The translations under genes were made by a program, and so were the position numbers. Below are positions 25,295 through 33,514 of a stretch of DNA of 64,000 nt, in pieces. This stretch comes from JAAOII01 sp965207945 (GTDB taxonomy: Bacteria > Pseudomonadota > Gammaproteobacteria > CBDBNL01 > JAAOII01): the NCBI GenBank assembly GCA_965207945.1, contig OZ242303.1, positions 1,798,001-1,862,000 on the forward strand, in the 5' to 3' direction. The notes beneath the pieces are model-generated. The model had not been told where the DNA came from and made no database searches. It saw nothing but the letters and a program-made list of their open reading frames with translations. Numbering within the stretch: the stretch's first letter is position 1; every line of letters begins with the position of its first letter.

Positions 25295-26593
25295 CTATAT
25301 GAACTCTTTTTCTGTAGCAATCATATCGTCAAAGTCCTCGCGTCTTCTGATTAATTTAGCTTCATTATTTTTTACCAGCACCTCTGCAGATCGCGGGCGG
25401 CTATTGTAGTTGGAGCTCATAGACATTCCGTAAGCGCCTGCATCTAATAGAGCTAACAAGTCGCCTTCTTCTATTGTCAGCTGCCTTTGCAAGGCAAGAA
25501 TATCGCCTGATTCGCATACGGGACCAGTGATGTCATACTCATTTTTTTGTCCACTTGCGTCTTGCATTTCCCTTTGCATTTCCCTTTGTATTTCCTTCAC
25601 TTCAACAACCTCATGGTAGGCATTATACAATGCTGGACGCAACATATCGTTCATGGCACCGTCAGTAATCACAAATTTTTTATTGCCAACATTTTTTAAG
25701 TATTCAATTTTCATTAATAAAATACCAGCGGCAGCAACTAAGGAACGTCCCGGTTCCAGTGCCAAAGTTACATCCGTGTCCGCAAACACTGCGGCGACCT
25801 TGTGCCATTCTTCTGGCGGTAGCAGTTTTTCTTGTTTGTGATTATAAGAAACCCCAAAACCACCGCCCAAACTTACTTGTGAAATTTTTATTCCCATTGA
25901 CTGTAGCTGCTTATATATCTCACGCATCTTTTGTGCTGCCAAAATAAAAGGTTCTATTGTTAGGATTTGCGAGCCAATATGACAGCTAATCCCTTTCGCC
26001 TCCATATAAGGATGGTCTTTTGCTTCTTGCAAAATCTCAATCGCCTGCGCCGCTGGAACTCCGAACTTATCCTCTTTACCGCCAGTTCTAATGCTTGGGT
26101 GGGTATCAGCCACTATATCTGGATTTATTCTCACCGCCACTGAAGCAGCGGTTTTCATATCCGCGCATATTTTCTGCAGACGCCTTGATTCAGCAGTAGA
26201 TTCAATGCTAATACACCCTATTCCTTTTTGCAGGGCAAAAATAAGTTCCTGCGCGCTTTTGCCAACTCCCGCGAAAACAATGTCTTGCGGTTTAGCTCCC
26301 GCCAATAGCGCCCTCTTCATCTCCCCTACAGATACAGTATCAAAACCCGCCCCCAGTTGATGAAATAAGCGCAATATTGAAAGATTAGAATTCGCCTTTA
26401 CCGCATAAAATATAGAGGGTTGGTTATTATTTTTGCTGCTTAGCGGCTCAAAAGATTTTTTATAGGCAGCAAGCCGTTCTTCCATGAGAGATTGTGAATA
26501 AACAAACAAAGGAGTGCCGTATTGGCTTGCTAAATCTTCCAATGCAACCCCCTCACAATGCAGCGCACCTTTTTTATAGGGAAAAAACTCCAT
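25295..26593 (-). CDS. lysA: Diaminopimelate decarboxylase
   Basis: PLP enzyme producing L-lysine from meso-DAP, the last pathway step. The PLP lysine is in FYAVKANSNLSIL, the glycine loop in SLGGGFGVSY, and ALEPGRSLVAAAG and GPVCESGDIL are present. AYGMSMSSNYNSRPRSAEVL near the end is typical. Around residue 340 a QREMQREMQ repeat, from a 12-bp tandem repeat, enlarges a loop. It begins 2 bp after the lptM stop. Confidence 0.96.
   Translation of the reverse strand: MEFFPYKKGALHCEGVALEDLASQYGTPLFVYSQSLMEERLAAYKKSFEPLSSKNNNQPSIFYAVKANSNLSILRLFHQLGAGFDTVSVGEMKRALLAGAKPQDIVFAGVGKSAQELIFALQKGIGCISIESTAESRRLQKICADMKTAASVAVRINPDIVADTHPSIRTGGKEDKFGVPAAQAIEILQEAKDHPYMEAKGISCHIGSQILTIEPFILAAQKMREIYKQLQSMGIKISQVSLGGGFGVSYNHKQEKLLPPEEWHKVAAVFADTDVTLALEPGRSLVAAAGILLMKIEYLKNVGNKKFVITDGAMNDMLRPALYNAYHEVVEVKEIQREMQREMQDASGQKNEYDITGPVCESGDILALQRQLTIEEGDLLALLDAGAYGMSMSSNYNSRPRSAEVLVKNNEAKLIRRREDFDDMIATEKEFI
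25565..25596. repeat. In-frame 12-bp tandem repeat in lysA
   Basis: CATTTCCCTTTG occurs at 25565-25576 and 25577-25588 and continues as TATTTCCT. On the minus strand it encodes REMQREMQ-type units in the decarboxylase. Confidence 0.75.
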
Positions 26594-26595
26594 GA

Positions 26596-26823
26596 TTATA
26601 CTTGAATCATCTGTTGAGCATTATAGGTAGGTGTATTATATCCGTCTTTGTCAACCACCTGAGCAGGAATTACTAAGAGGGAGACAGCGGATTCGTGCTT
26701 ATCCAATTCAGTAGTGGAAGGTATATAGAGTCCGCCCTTACGCCCACAGCCGCTAAGAGCCAATGTAGTAATAGTAATTATCAAAATAGTTCGTAATAAA
26801 AGCATCTGATGTGTCATGCTCAA
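26596..26823 (-). CDS. lptM: LptM (YifL) family small lipoprotein
   Basis: A 75-aa lipoprotein. The signal peptide ends in a lipobox, LALSGCGRKGGLYIP, where CGxKGxLYxP is the hallmark of YifL/LptM proteins. In E. coli LptM assists oxidative maturation of the LPS translocon subunit LptD. Its position just upstream of lysA-dapF matches the conserved arrangement in proteobacteria. Several Met codons precede the signal core, so the exact start (26823 or a few codons later) is uncertain. Confidence 0.85.
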   Translation of the reverse strand: MSMTHQMLLLRTILIITITTLALSGCGRKGGLYIPSTTELDKHESAVSLLVIPAQVVDKDGYNTPTYNAQQMIQV

Positions 26824-26844
26824 TATTCCAGATGTCTTGTTTGA

Positions 26845-27849
26845 TTACCCATTTAATATCTCAGCGCCTTCAATAGCGAAATAACTTAATATAGCTGAAG
26901 CTCCACTTCTTTTTAGAGAAATCAGAGATTCCATGATTATATTGTTCTGCGCTTGTGTATCTCCGCCGCCCAGATGCCGCAACATAAAATATTCCCCGCT
27001 GACTTGATAAGCAAATACTGGCACCTTAAACTCTTGTGATAAACGCCAAATAATGTCAAGGTACATATTCCCTGGCTTAACCATTAGAATATCCGCCCCC
27101 TCTTGTAAATCAAGCGCCGCCTCATGAAGCGCCTCGTCACTATTGGCGGGAAGCATCTGATAGGTTAATTTGTTTGATTTGCCGAGATTGGTCGCCGAAC
27201 CAATAGCCGAACGAAAAGGTCCATACAAGGACGAAGCATATTTAGCAGAATAAGCAAGAATCGGCAAATTTGAGTAGTTATTCTCATCTAAGAACTTACG
27301 AATAGCGCCTATCCTGCCATCCATCATATCTGAGGGGGCTAAAATGTCGCTCCCTGCACGCGCTAAACACAATGCTTGGCGACATAGGGCATCCAAAGTG
27401 GCGTCATTAAGTATCTGCCCTTTATTATCAGTTATGCCATCCTGTCCATCAATACTATAAGGGTCAAGTGCTACATCTGTAATAATGCCTAACTGCGGGG
27501 TCTTTTGTTTAATAATGTCAATGGCGCGTGGAATTAATCCAGTACCATCATAAGCAGCGCTGGAATAAGCGCTTTTATGTTTTTGTGGAGTAACGGGGAA
27601 TAGCGCTATTGCTGGAATATTCAAATTTGAGATTCTGCGAGTGTATGCAGCCAATTCTTTTAACGGGATGCGGCGTATGCCTGGCATTCCAGTAATATTC
27701 AGAGAACGTTCTTCGTTCTCACAAACAAAAATAGGCATTATTAAGTCCTGTGGAGCAAGGCGATTCTCAGCACTGAGATTGCGGATAAATGACTTTGCTC
27801 TCAAACGACGCAAACGAGTGCTTGGAAATGAGCGGGTGTGTTGAATCAT
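26845..27849 (-). CDS. hemB: Delta-aminolevulinic acid dehydratase (porphobilinogen synthase)
   Basis: Condenses two 5-aminolevulinate molecules to porphobilinogen for heme. The Schiff-base lysines lie in LAYSAKYASSLYGPF and ILMVKPGNMY, and DILAPSDMMDGRIGAIR is intact. The metal region reads DVALDPYSIDGQDGI, the cysteine-free form of Mg-type rather than Zn-type enzymes. The ATG follows a TATAAT by 6 nt. The first 13 codons and upstream region are echoed three times in the family X array. Confidence 0.96.
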   Translation of the reverse strand: MIQHTRSFPSTRLRRLRAKSFIRNLSAENRLAPQDLIMPIFVCENEERSLNITGMPGIRRIPLKELAAYTRRISNLNIPAIALFPVTPQKHKSAYSSAAYDGTGLIPRAIDIIKQKTPQLGIITDVALDPYSIDGQDGITDNKGQILNDATLDALCRQALCLARAGSDILAPSDMMDGRIGAIRKFLDENNYSNLPILAYSAKYASSLYGPFRSAIGSATNLGKSNKLTYQMLPANSDEALHEAALDLQEGADILMVKPGNMYLDIIWRLSQEFKVPVFAYQVSGEYFMLRHLGGGDTQAQNNIIMESLISLKRSGASAILSYFAIEGAEILNG

Positions 27850-27855
27850 AACAAT

Positions 27856-27861
27856 ATTATA
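27856..27861 (-). promoter_or_regulatory. -10 hexamer of hemB
   Basis: Minus-strand TATAAT ends 6 nt before the hemB ATG. The same box and spacing occur at the three copied upstream regions. No good -35 is seen. Confidence 0.45.
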
Positions 27862-27914
27862 AACTGAACCTTCTTGTTGGGGAACAGGAATATATGATGT
27901 GTTATGGCATTAAT

Positions 27915-27930
27915 TGTTCTACCTGGAACA
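27915..27930. promoter_or_regulatory. Degenerate parS-like palindrome upstream of hemB
   Basis: TGTTCTACCTGGAACA differs at two positions from the ideal palindrome TGTTCCACGTGGAACA, a form of the ParB-binding parS site. It is in the same relative place as the sites in the copied intergenic regions. Confidence 0.4.
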
Positions 27931-27987
27931 TTGTGTGTGAGGGGGGGTCTTATAGGGCTGTTGTTAGAGAATATATTCTTACTTAAC

Positions 27988-28977
27988 TCAGGACTTCATG
28001 CCATCCCTACCCCAAGAAGATAACTTTATTGGATGAATGTATAGGTACTCGGATGGCCAATCATTGAAAAGTTTTTCAGGATCATTTCCATGCAACGCAA
28101 GTATGCGGCCAACCTCGGGAAGGTTATGGTTTAAGCCAATTTTATTTACTATATCCTTACCCAATCTAATTTCATCACTAACCAATGCCAAAGCAGTAGG
28201 GATTGCTATTTCCACAAATAGATTAGCTGAGGCAAATATTCCACAATAATGACAAAATTTGTGGATGGTTGAACCAGGAACTATGAAAATATCAGATTAT
28301 CCTCTTACCAAAGGATAACTGAGCTTATATGGCTTTATCTTATTTCTTATTTTCACTATTTGAAGAGCAAGATATTTTAATGATTTACGCGAATGAGCAT
28401 ACAGGAAAGGATCAGAAAGTTTTATGCCAGGTATGAAAGCTTTTTCTTTTGCGTCAAAGTCAATTGCACTTAACCCCAATGATTGGAATCTACTGTTGGC
28501 TTCTGCAGCAGATGGCAATTCGCGTATTTCTTCTAATCCGGGGACTCTTTTATTAAATTCGTAACCTAAAGCAGAATAAAGCCATGTCCCCGGGGCAAAT
28601 ATATGATCTAAATAAATAAGAGCTTCTATAAACCCGCTGTTTTCTGACAGGTTAAAATAATCAGTATAGTTGCTCTCATTAATAAGCGGGTCTAACATCA
28701 AATCATCGGCAATAAAAATATAGTGGGGCGCATCTTCTTGATAATAATGATGTAAGCCATGAGCCACGTATCCTTGAAAATAATGTGAATTATCATATAC
28801 TGGGATGATATTTTGCTCCTCTTTTTTATCGCCCCTCTCACCGCCAGGACGTTGATAAAATGGCATAAGGTGGTAAATATGCGAAAACCTGTCTCCATAA
28901 ATATGGTTGATTATGGGCACGTTCTGTGGATATTTGTGATTGTAAATAATCACCAAAACTGGTTTTTTATTGCTCAT
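27988..28977 (-). pseudogene. Family X copy 6, interrupted by an in-frame TAA
   Basis: This copy is full length (329 codons if read through) but carries a TAA at 28297-28299, where the paralog at 30002 has TCA (RGSSDIF). It splits into 226 codons ending SYPLVRG and a remainder SDIFIVPGSTIHKFCHYC onward to 27988. Reading frame and family motifs are otherwise intact on both sides, including FIADDLMLDPL near residue 88. The lesion therefore looks like a single recent substitution. The first fragment could still be made. It is last in its transcription unit and nearest to hemB. Confidence 0.8.
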
Positions 28978-28992
28978 ATATTCTTACTTATC

Positions 28993-29991
28993 TCAGGACT
29001 TCATGACGCCCTCGCCCCAAAAAGATAGTTTTATTGGATGAATGTATAGGTACTCGGATGGCCAATTATTAAAAAGTTTATCAGGGTCATTTCCATGCAA
29101 CGCAAGTATGCTGGCAACTTTGGAAGCAATAACGTCGGAAGCAATATAGTTTAAGCCAGTTTTATTTGTTATATCCTTTTCTAATATAATTTCATCACTA
29201 ACCAATACCATTGTGGTGGGAATGGCTATTTCCACATGCAAGTTAGCTGCGGCAAATATTCCACAATAATGACAAAACTTGTGGATGGTTGAACTAGGAA
29301 CTATGAAAATGTCAGATGGACCTCTTACCAAAGGATAATTGGGCTTATATGGCTTAATCTTATTTCTAATTTTCACTATTCCAATAGCTAAATACTTTAA
29401 TGAAATACGTGAAGGTTTATGTAAATCAGCAAGCTTGATACCAGGTATGATGTCCTCTTCTTTCAGATTAAAATCAACTTGATTTAGCCCCAATGCTTGG
29501 AATTTCTTGTCCGCTTCTGCGGCAGATGGCAATTCATGAATTTCTTCTAAACCAGGGATTCTTTTATTAAAGTCGTAACCTAAAGCAGAGTAACCCCAAT
29601 CTCCTGGTGCAAACATCTTATCTAAAGGATAAAATGTCTCTATAAACGCGCTACTTTCTGTCAGGTTAAAATAATCAGCATAATTATTTTCATTGATGAG
29701 GGGATCCAACATCAAATCATCGGCAATAAAAATATAGTGGGGTGCATCTTCTTGATAATAATGATGTAAGCCATGAGCCACGTATCCTTGAAAATAATGT
29801 GAATTATCATATACTGGGATGATATTTTGCTCCTCTTTTTTATCGCCCCTCTCACCGCCAGGACGTTGATAAAATGGCATAAGGTGATAAATATGCGAAA
29901 ATCTATCTCCATAAATATGGTTGATGATAGGCACATTCTGCGGATACTTGTAATTGTAAATAACCACCAAAACTGGTTTTTTATTGCTCAT
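28993..29991 (-). CDS. Family X protein (possible GT-A-like glycosyltransferase), copy 5
   Basis: I do not recognise the family with confidence. The 332-aa copy begins KKPVLVVIYNYKYPQNVP and has NIIPVYDNSHYFQGYV, a possible metal-binding acidic pair in HYIFIADDLMLDPL (about 85-98), and a conserved C-terminal block DIFIVPSSTIHKFCHYCGIF...VEIAIPTTM, then LYIHPIKLSFW. The segment at about 125-200 is variable between copies. Its start follows the stop of copy 4 by 10 bp, so it belongs to the middle unit. The hydrophobic strand followed by ADD and the neighbouring glycosyltransferase arrays suggest sugar transfer. No signal peptide is seen. Confidence 0.55.
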   Translation of the reverse strand: MSNKKPVLVVIYNYKYPQNVPIINHIYGDRFSHIYHLMPFYQRPGGERGDKKEEQNIIPVYDNSHYFQGYVAHGLHHYYQEDAPHYIFIADDLMLDPLINENNYADYFNLTESSAFIETFYPLDKMFAPGDWGYSALGYDFNKRIPGLEEIHELPSAAEADKKFQALGLNQVDFNLKEEDIIPGIKLADLHKPSRISLKYLAIGIVKIRNKIKPYKPNYPLVRGPSDIFIVPSSTIHKFCHYCGIFAAANLHVEIAIPTTMVLVSDEIILEKDITNKTGLNYIASDVIASKVASILALHGNDPDKLFNNWPSEYLYIHPIKLSFWGEGVMKS

Positions 29992-30001
29992 ATATTCTTA
30001 C

Positions 30002-30994
30002 TTAACTCAGGTCCTTCTTGCCGCCGCCCCAAGAAGATGGCTTTATTGGATGAATGTATAGGTGCTCGGATTGCCAGTTATTAAAAAGCTTCTCAGGGTC
30101 GTTTCCATGTTGCGCAAGTATGCGGGCAACCTCGGAAGGATTGTGGTTTAAGCCAACTTTGTTCGCTATATCCTTTTCTAATATAATTTCATCACTAACC
30201 AATGCCATTATTGTGGGAATGGCTATTTCCACAAATAAATTAGCTGCAGCAAATATTCCACAATAGCAACAAAATTTGTGAATGGTTAAGCCAGGAACTA
30301 TGAAAATGTCAGATGATCCTCTTGCCAAAGGATAACTGGGCTTATATGGCTTAATCTTATTTCTGATTTTCACTATTTTAACAGCTAAATACTTTAATGA
30401 TTTACGTGAAGAGGTATGTAAGGAAGAAAGTTTTATACCAGGGATGATGCCATCTGCTTTTGGATTAAAATTAGGTGCACTTAATCCTAATTCTTGGAAC
30501 TTCTTGTTCGCATCCACGGCAGATGGTAATTCGCGCATTTCTTCTAATCCGGGGACGCCTATATTAAATTCGTAACCTAGAAGTGAAGAGCCCCAATCCT
30601 TTGCTTCTGGGTCAAACAACTTATTTAAAGGATAAAGTGTCTCTACAAACCCGCTATTCTCCGACAGGTTAAAATAATCAGCATAATTGTTCTCATTAAT
30701 GAGAGGATTTAACATCAAATCATCGGCAATAAAAATATAGTGGGGCGCATCTTCTTGATAATAATGGCGGAAACCCTGAGCCACGTATCCTTGAAAATAG
30801 AATGAATTATCATATACTGGGATGATATTTTGCTCCTCTTTTTTATCGCCCCTCTCACCGCCAGGACGTTGATAAAATGGCATAAGGTGGTAAATATGCG
30901 AAAACCTGTCTCCATAAATATGGTTGATTATGGGCACGTTCTGCGGATACTTGTGATTGTAAATAATCACCAAAACTGGTTTTTTATTGCTCAT
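30002..30994 (-). CDS. Family X protein, copy 4 (first gene of its unit)
   Basis: A 330-aa paralog with NHIYGDRFSHIYHLMPFYQR, HYIFIADDLMLNPL and the conserved ending DIFIVPGLTIHKFCCYCGIF and LYIHPIKPSSWG. The variable core is EAKDWGSSLLGYEFNIGVPG. A 13-codon mini-ORF copied from the start of hemB ends 7 bp before this ATG, and its TGA overlaps the GAGGAA ribosome-binding site, so translation of the two is probably coupled. Its first ~370 bp are nearly identical to copies 5 and 6, suggesting recent conversion. Confidence 0.55.
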   Translation of the reverse strand: MSNKKPVLVIIYNHKYPQNVPIINHIYGDRFSHIYHLMPFYQRPGGERGDKKEEQNIIPVYDNSFYFQGYVAQGFRHYYQEDAPHYIFIADDLMLNPLINENNYADYFNLSENSGFVETLYPLNKLFDPEAKDWGSSLLGYEFNIGVPGLEEMRELPSAVDANKKFQELGLSAPNFNPKADGIIPGIKLSSLHTSSRKSLKYLAVKIVKIRNKIKPYKPSYPLARGSSDIFIVPGLTIHKFCCYCGIFAAANLFVEIAIPTIMALVSDEIILEKDIANKVGLNHNPSEVARILAQHGNDPEKLFNNWQSEHLYIHPIKPSSWGGGKKDLS

Positions 30995-31001
30995 ATATTC
31001 C

Positions 31002-31043
31002 TCATGGGCAAGTATTTGGAAGCGAACGGATTTGTTGAATCAT
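31002..31043 (-). CDS. 13-codon mini-ORF derived from the hemB 5' end, unit 2
   Basis: It reads MIQQIRSLPNTCP then TGA and aligns with the hemB start MIQHTRSFPSTR. TATAAT (31050-31055) lies 6 nt upstream, as at hemB. The stop overlaps the ribosome-binding site of the X gene at 30994. All three mini-ORFs have 13 sense codons, which could mean a retained leader peptide, or only the footprint of one duplication junction. Confidence 0.5.
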   Translation of the reverse strand: MIQQIRSLPNTCP

Positions 31044-31188
31044 AGCAATATTATAAACTGGGCTTTATTGTTAAGGAAGAGGGGTATGTGGGGTGTGATG
31101 ATATTAATTGTTCTACGCGGAACATTGTGTGGGGGGTATGGCATTGAGGGCTTTTGTTAGAGAATTTTTCTTACTTAACTCAGCTCCT
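31010..31188. repeat. hemB-upstream-like intergenic repeat, unit 2
   Basis: The gap between X copies 3 and 4 matches the hemB 5' end and upstream region (27836-27987) and the gaps at 33345-33514 and 34530-34722. Shared landmarks in order are TTGTTGAATCATA, CAATATTATAAAC, TTAATTGTTCTACG and GGAACATTG. Confidence 0.75.
31109..31124. promoter_or_regulatory. Degenerate parS-like palindrome, unit 2
   Basis: TGTTCTACGCGGAACA differs at two positions from TGTTCCACGTGGAACA. It lies in the copied hemB-like upstream region. Confidence 0.4.
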
Positions 31189-32328
31189 TTACGCAGCCCT
31201 TAAGAAGGATTTTATCTTACGGCGAAATGCTTTGATTGCCTCCCAGCATTCAGGGGCGCGTGGATGAATTTTTCGCAAAGCTTTGGTTATAAACTTGGAT
31301 ATTTTATAGTTTAAATCACTCCGCTCTGCTTGCTTTTTTATAGGCGGCGCCTCTTGCCAATAGGAGAGCTTTACCGGATGAATATATAGGTATTCTGATG
31401 GCCAATTATGAAAAAGCTTTTTAGGACGATTTCCATGTTGCGCCAATATACGGCCAACTTCAGAAGCGGAAGGATTGTGGTTTAAGCCAATTTTGTTCGC
31501 TATATCCTTTTCTAATATAATTTCATCACTAACCAATACCATTGCGACGGGAATTGCTATTTCCACATGCAAATTAGCTGCGGCAAATATTCCACAATAA
31601 TAACAAAATTTGTGGATTGTTGAACTGGGGACGATGAAAATGTCGGGGGCGGTTCTTACCAAAGGATAACTAAGCTTATATGGCTTAATCTTATTTCTTA
31701 TTTGCGCTATTTTAATAGCTAAATGCTTTAATGATTTATTCGAATGAGCATGCAGCAAAGGGTTAGAAAGTTTTATGCCAGGTATGATGTCTTTTTCTTT
31801 TTCGTTAAAGTTAATTGCGCTTAACCCCTGCGATTGGAACCTATTGTTGGCTTCTGCGGCAGATGGCAATTCGTGTATTTCTTCTAATCCGGGGATATCC
31901 CGATTAAATTCATAACCCGCAGCAACACCAGACCATGCTTCTGGGGCAAATAGACGATCTAAATAAATTAGATCCTCCATAAACCCGCTATTTTCCGACA
32001 GGTTAAAATAATCAGCATAATTGTTCTCATTAATAAGTGGATTTAACATCAAATCATCACCAATAAAAATATAATGAGGGGCGTCTTCTTGATAATAATG
32101 GTGGAAACCCTGAGCCACGTATCCTTGAAAATAGAATGAATTATCGTATACTGGGATGATGTTTTGCTCTTCTTTTTTATCGCCATTTTCATCGTCAGGA
32201 TGTTGGTAAAATGGCATAAGGTGATAAATATGCGAAAACCGATCTCTATAAATATGGTTGATTATAGGCATATTCTGTGGATGCTTGTGGTTATAAATAA
32301 CCACCAAAACTGGTTTCTTATCGCTCAT
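31189..32328 (-). CDS. Family X protein, copy 3, with GT25-type basic C-terminal tail
   Basis: The longest copy (379 aa). It has HYIFIGDDLMLNPL (GDD instead of ADD), DIFIVPSSTIHKFCYYCGIF and LYIHPVKLSYW. After the normal family end it continues ~45 residues: RSDLNYKISKFITKALRKIHP, then APECWEAIKAFRRKIKS. This tail is absent from all other X copies but present in five GT25 proteins. The DNA at 31205-31326 (minus strand) closely matches 15803-15925 (plus strand). The start lies 6 bp after the stop of copy 2. The tail probably serves membrane or complex association. Confidence 0.55.
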   Translation of the reverse strand: MSDKKPVLVVIYNHKHPQNMPIINHIYRDRFSHIYHLMPFYQHPDDENGDKKEEQNIIPVYDNSFYFQGYVAQGFHHYYQEDAPHYIFIGDDLMLNPLINENNYADYFNLSENSGFMEDLIYLDRLFAPEAWSGVAAGYEFNRDIPGLEEIHELPSAAEANNRFQSQGLSAINFNEKEKDIIPGIKLSNPLLHAHSNKSLKHLAIKIAQIRNKIKPYKLSYPLVRTAPDIFIVPSSTIHKFCYYCGIFAAANLHVEIAIPVAMVLVSDEIILEKDIANKIGLNHNPSASEVGRILAQHGNRPKKLFHNWPSEYLYIHPVKLSYWQEAPPIKKQAERSDLNYKISKFITKALRKIHPRAPECWEAIKAFRRKIKSFLRAA

Positions 32329-32334
32329 ATATTC

Positions 32335-33327
32335 TTACTTAGCTCGGGACTTCATGCCGCCCCAAGAAGATAGCTTTATCGGATGAATGTATAGGTACTC
32401 AGACTGCCAATTATTAAAAAGCTTCTCAGGGTCATTTCCATGCTGCGCAAGTATGCGGTCAACCTTGGAAGCATTGTGGTTTAAGCCAATTTTATTTGCT
32501 ATATCCTTGCCCAAGCTAATTTCATCGCTAACCAATGCTATTGTGGTGGGAATTGCTATTTCCACAAACAAATTAGCTGCGGCAAATATCCCACAATAAT
32601 GACAAAACTTGTGGATGGTTGAACCAGGAACTATGAAAATATCAGATGGACCTTTTATCAAAGGATAACTGAGCTTATATGGCTTAATTTTATTTCTTAT
32701 TTTCACTATTTTAAGGGCTAAATATTTTAATGGTTTAATCGGGCCGTAACCTATCAAAGGATAAGCAAGCCGAATTCCAGAGATGTAAGCATTTTCTTCC
32801 TCATTATAGTCAATTGTGTTTAACCTCAATGATTTAAACTTCTTATTCACTTCCTCGGCAGATGGTAATTCACCTATTTCTTCCAAGCCGGGGATATCTT
32901 TATTAAATTCATAACCGCCAGCAGACCAGCTCCATGCTCTCGGAGCAAATGCATCGCCTAAATAATCAAAGTAATCTATAAACCCGCTATTTTCTGTCAG
33001 GTTAAAATAATCGGTATAGTTGTCCTCATTAATAAGCGGATTTAACATCAAATCATCAGCAATAAAAATATAGTGGGGGGCATCTTCTTGATAATAATGA
33101 TGGAGGCCCTGAGCCACGTATCCTTGAAAATATATTGAATTATCATATACTGGGATGATATTTTGCTCTTCTTTTTTATCGCCATTTTCATCGTCAGGAT
33201 GTTGGTAAAATGGCATAAGGTGATAAATATGCGAAAACCGATCTCTATAAATATGGTTGATTATAGGCATATTCTGTGGATGCTTGTGGTTATAAATAAC
33301 CACCAAAACTGGTTTTTTATTACTCAT
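32335..33327 (-). CDS. Family X protein, copy 2 (first gene of its unit)
   Basis: A 330-aa paralog with NHIYRDRFSHIYHLMPFYQHP, HYIFIADDLMLNPL, DIFIVPGSTIHKFCHYCGIF and LYIHPIKLSSWGG. Its N-terminal region (YRDRF, PDDENGDKKEEQN) is shared specifically with copy 3, its operon partner. The central variable segment (YLGDAFAPRAWSWSAGGYEF) is its own. It is headed by a 13-codon hemB-derived mini-ORF and a copied promoter region with a parS-like site. Confidence 0.55.
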   Translation of the reverse strand: MSNKKPVLVVIYNHKHPQNMPIINHIYRDRFSHIYHLMPFYQHPDDENGDKKEEQNIIPVYDNSIYFQGYVAQGLHHYYQEDAPHYIFIADDLMLNPLINEDNYTDYFNLTENSGFIDYFDYLGDAFAPRAWSWSAGGYEFNKDIPGLEEIGELPSAEEVNKKFKSLRLNTIDYNEEENAYISGIRLAYPLIGYGPIKPLKYLALKIVKIRNKIKPYKLSYPLIKGPSDIFIVPGSTIHKFCHYCGIFAAANLFVEIAIPTTIALVSDEISLGKDIANKIGLNHNASKVDRILAQHGNDPEKLFNNWQSEYLYIHPIKLSSWGGMKSRAK

Positions 33328-33334
33328 ATATTCT

Positions 33335-33376
33335 TCATGGGTGGGCGTCTGTAAGCGAGCGGATTTGTTGAATCAT
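33335..33376 (-). CDS. 13-codon mini-ORF derived from the hemB 5' end, unit 3
   Basis: It reads MIQQIRSLTDAHP then TGA. TATAAT (33383-33388) is 6 nt upstream and the X gene ATG follows the stop by 7 bp. The first eight codons keep the MIQQIRSL sequence while the rest varies. Confidence 0.5.
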   Translation of the reverse strand: MIQQIRSLTDAHP

Positions 33377-33514
33377 AGCAATATTATAAACTGAACGCTC
33401 TTCTCGGGGAGCAGGAATATATGATGTGTTACGGCATTAATTGTTCTACGTGGAACATTGAGGGGCGAGGGGGGGGAGAACATTGAGGGCTATTGTTATA
33501 GTATATGTCCTTAC
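33345..33514. repeat. hemB-upstream-like intergenic repeat, unit 3
   Basis: Copy of the hemB upstream region between X copies 1 and 2. It includes GGAGCAGGAATATATGATGTG, closely matching the hemB upstream at 27880-27903. Confidence 0.75.
33442..33457. promoter_or_regulatory. parS-like palindrome, unit 3
   Basis: TGTTCTACGTGGAACA has one mismatch to the full palindrome TGTTCCACGTGGAACA. Confidence 0.5.
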
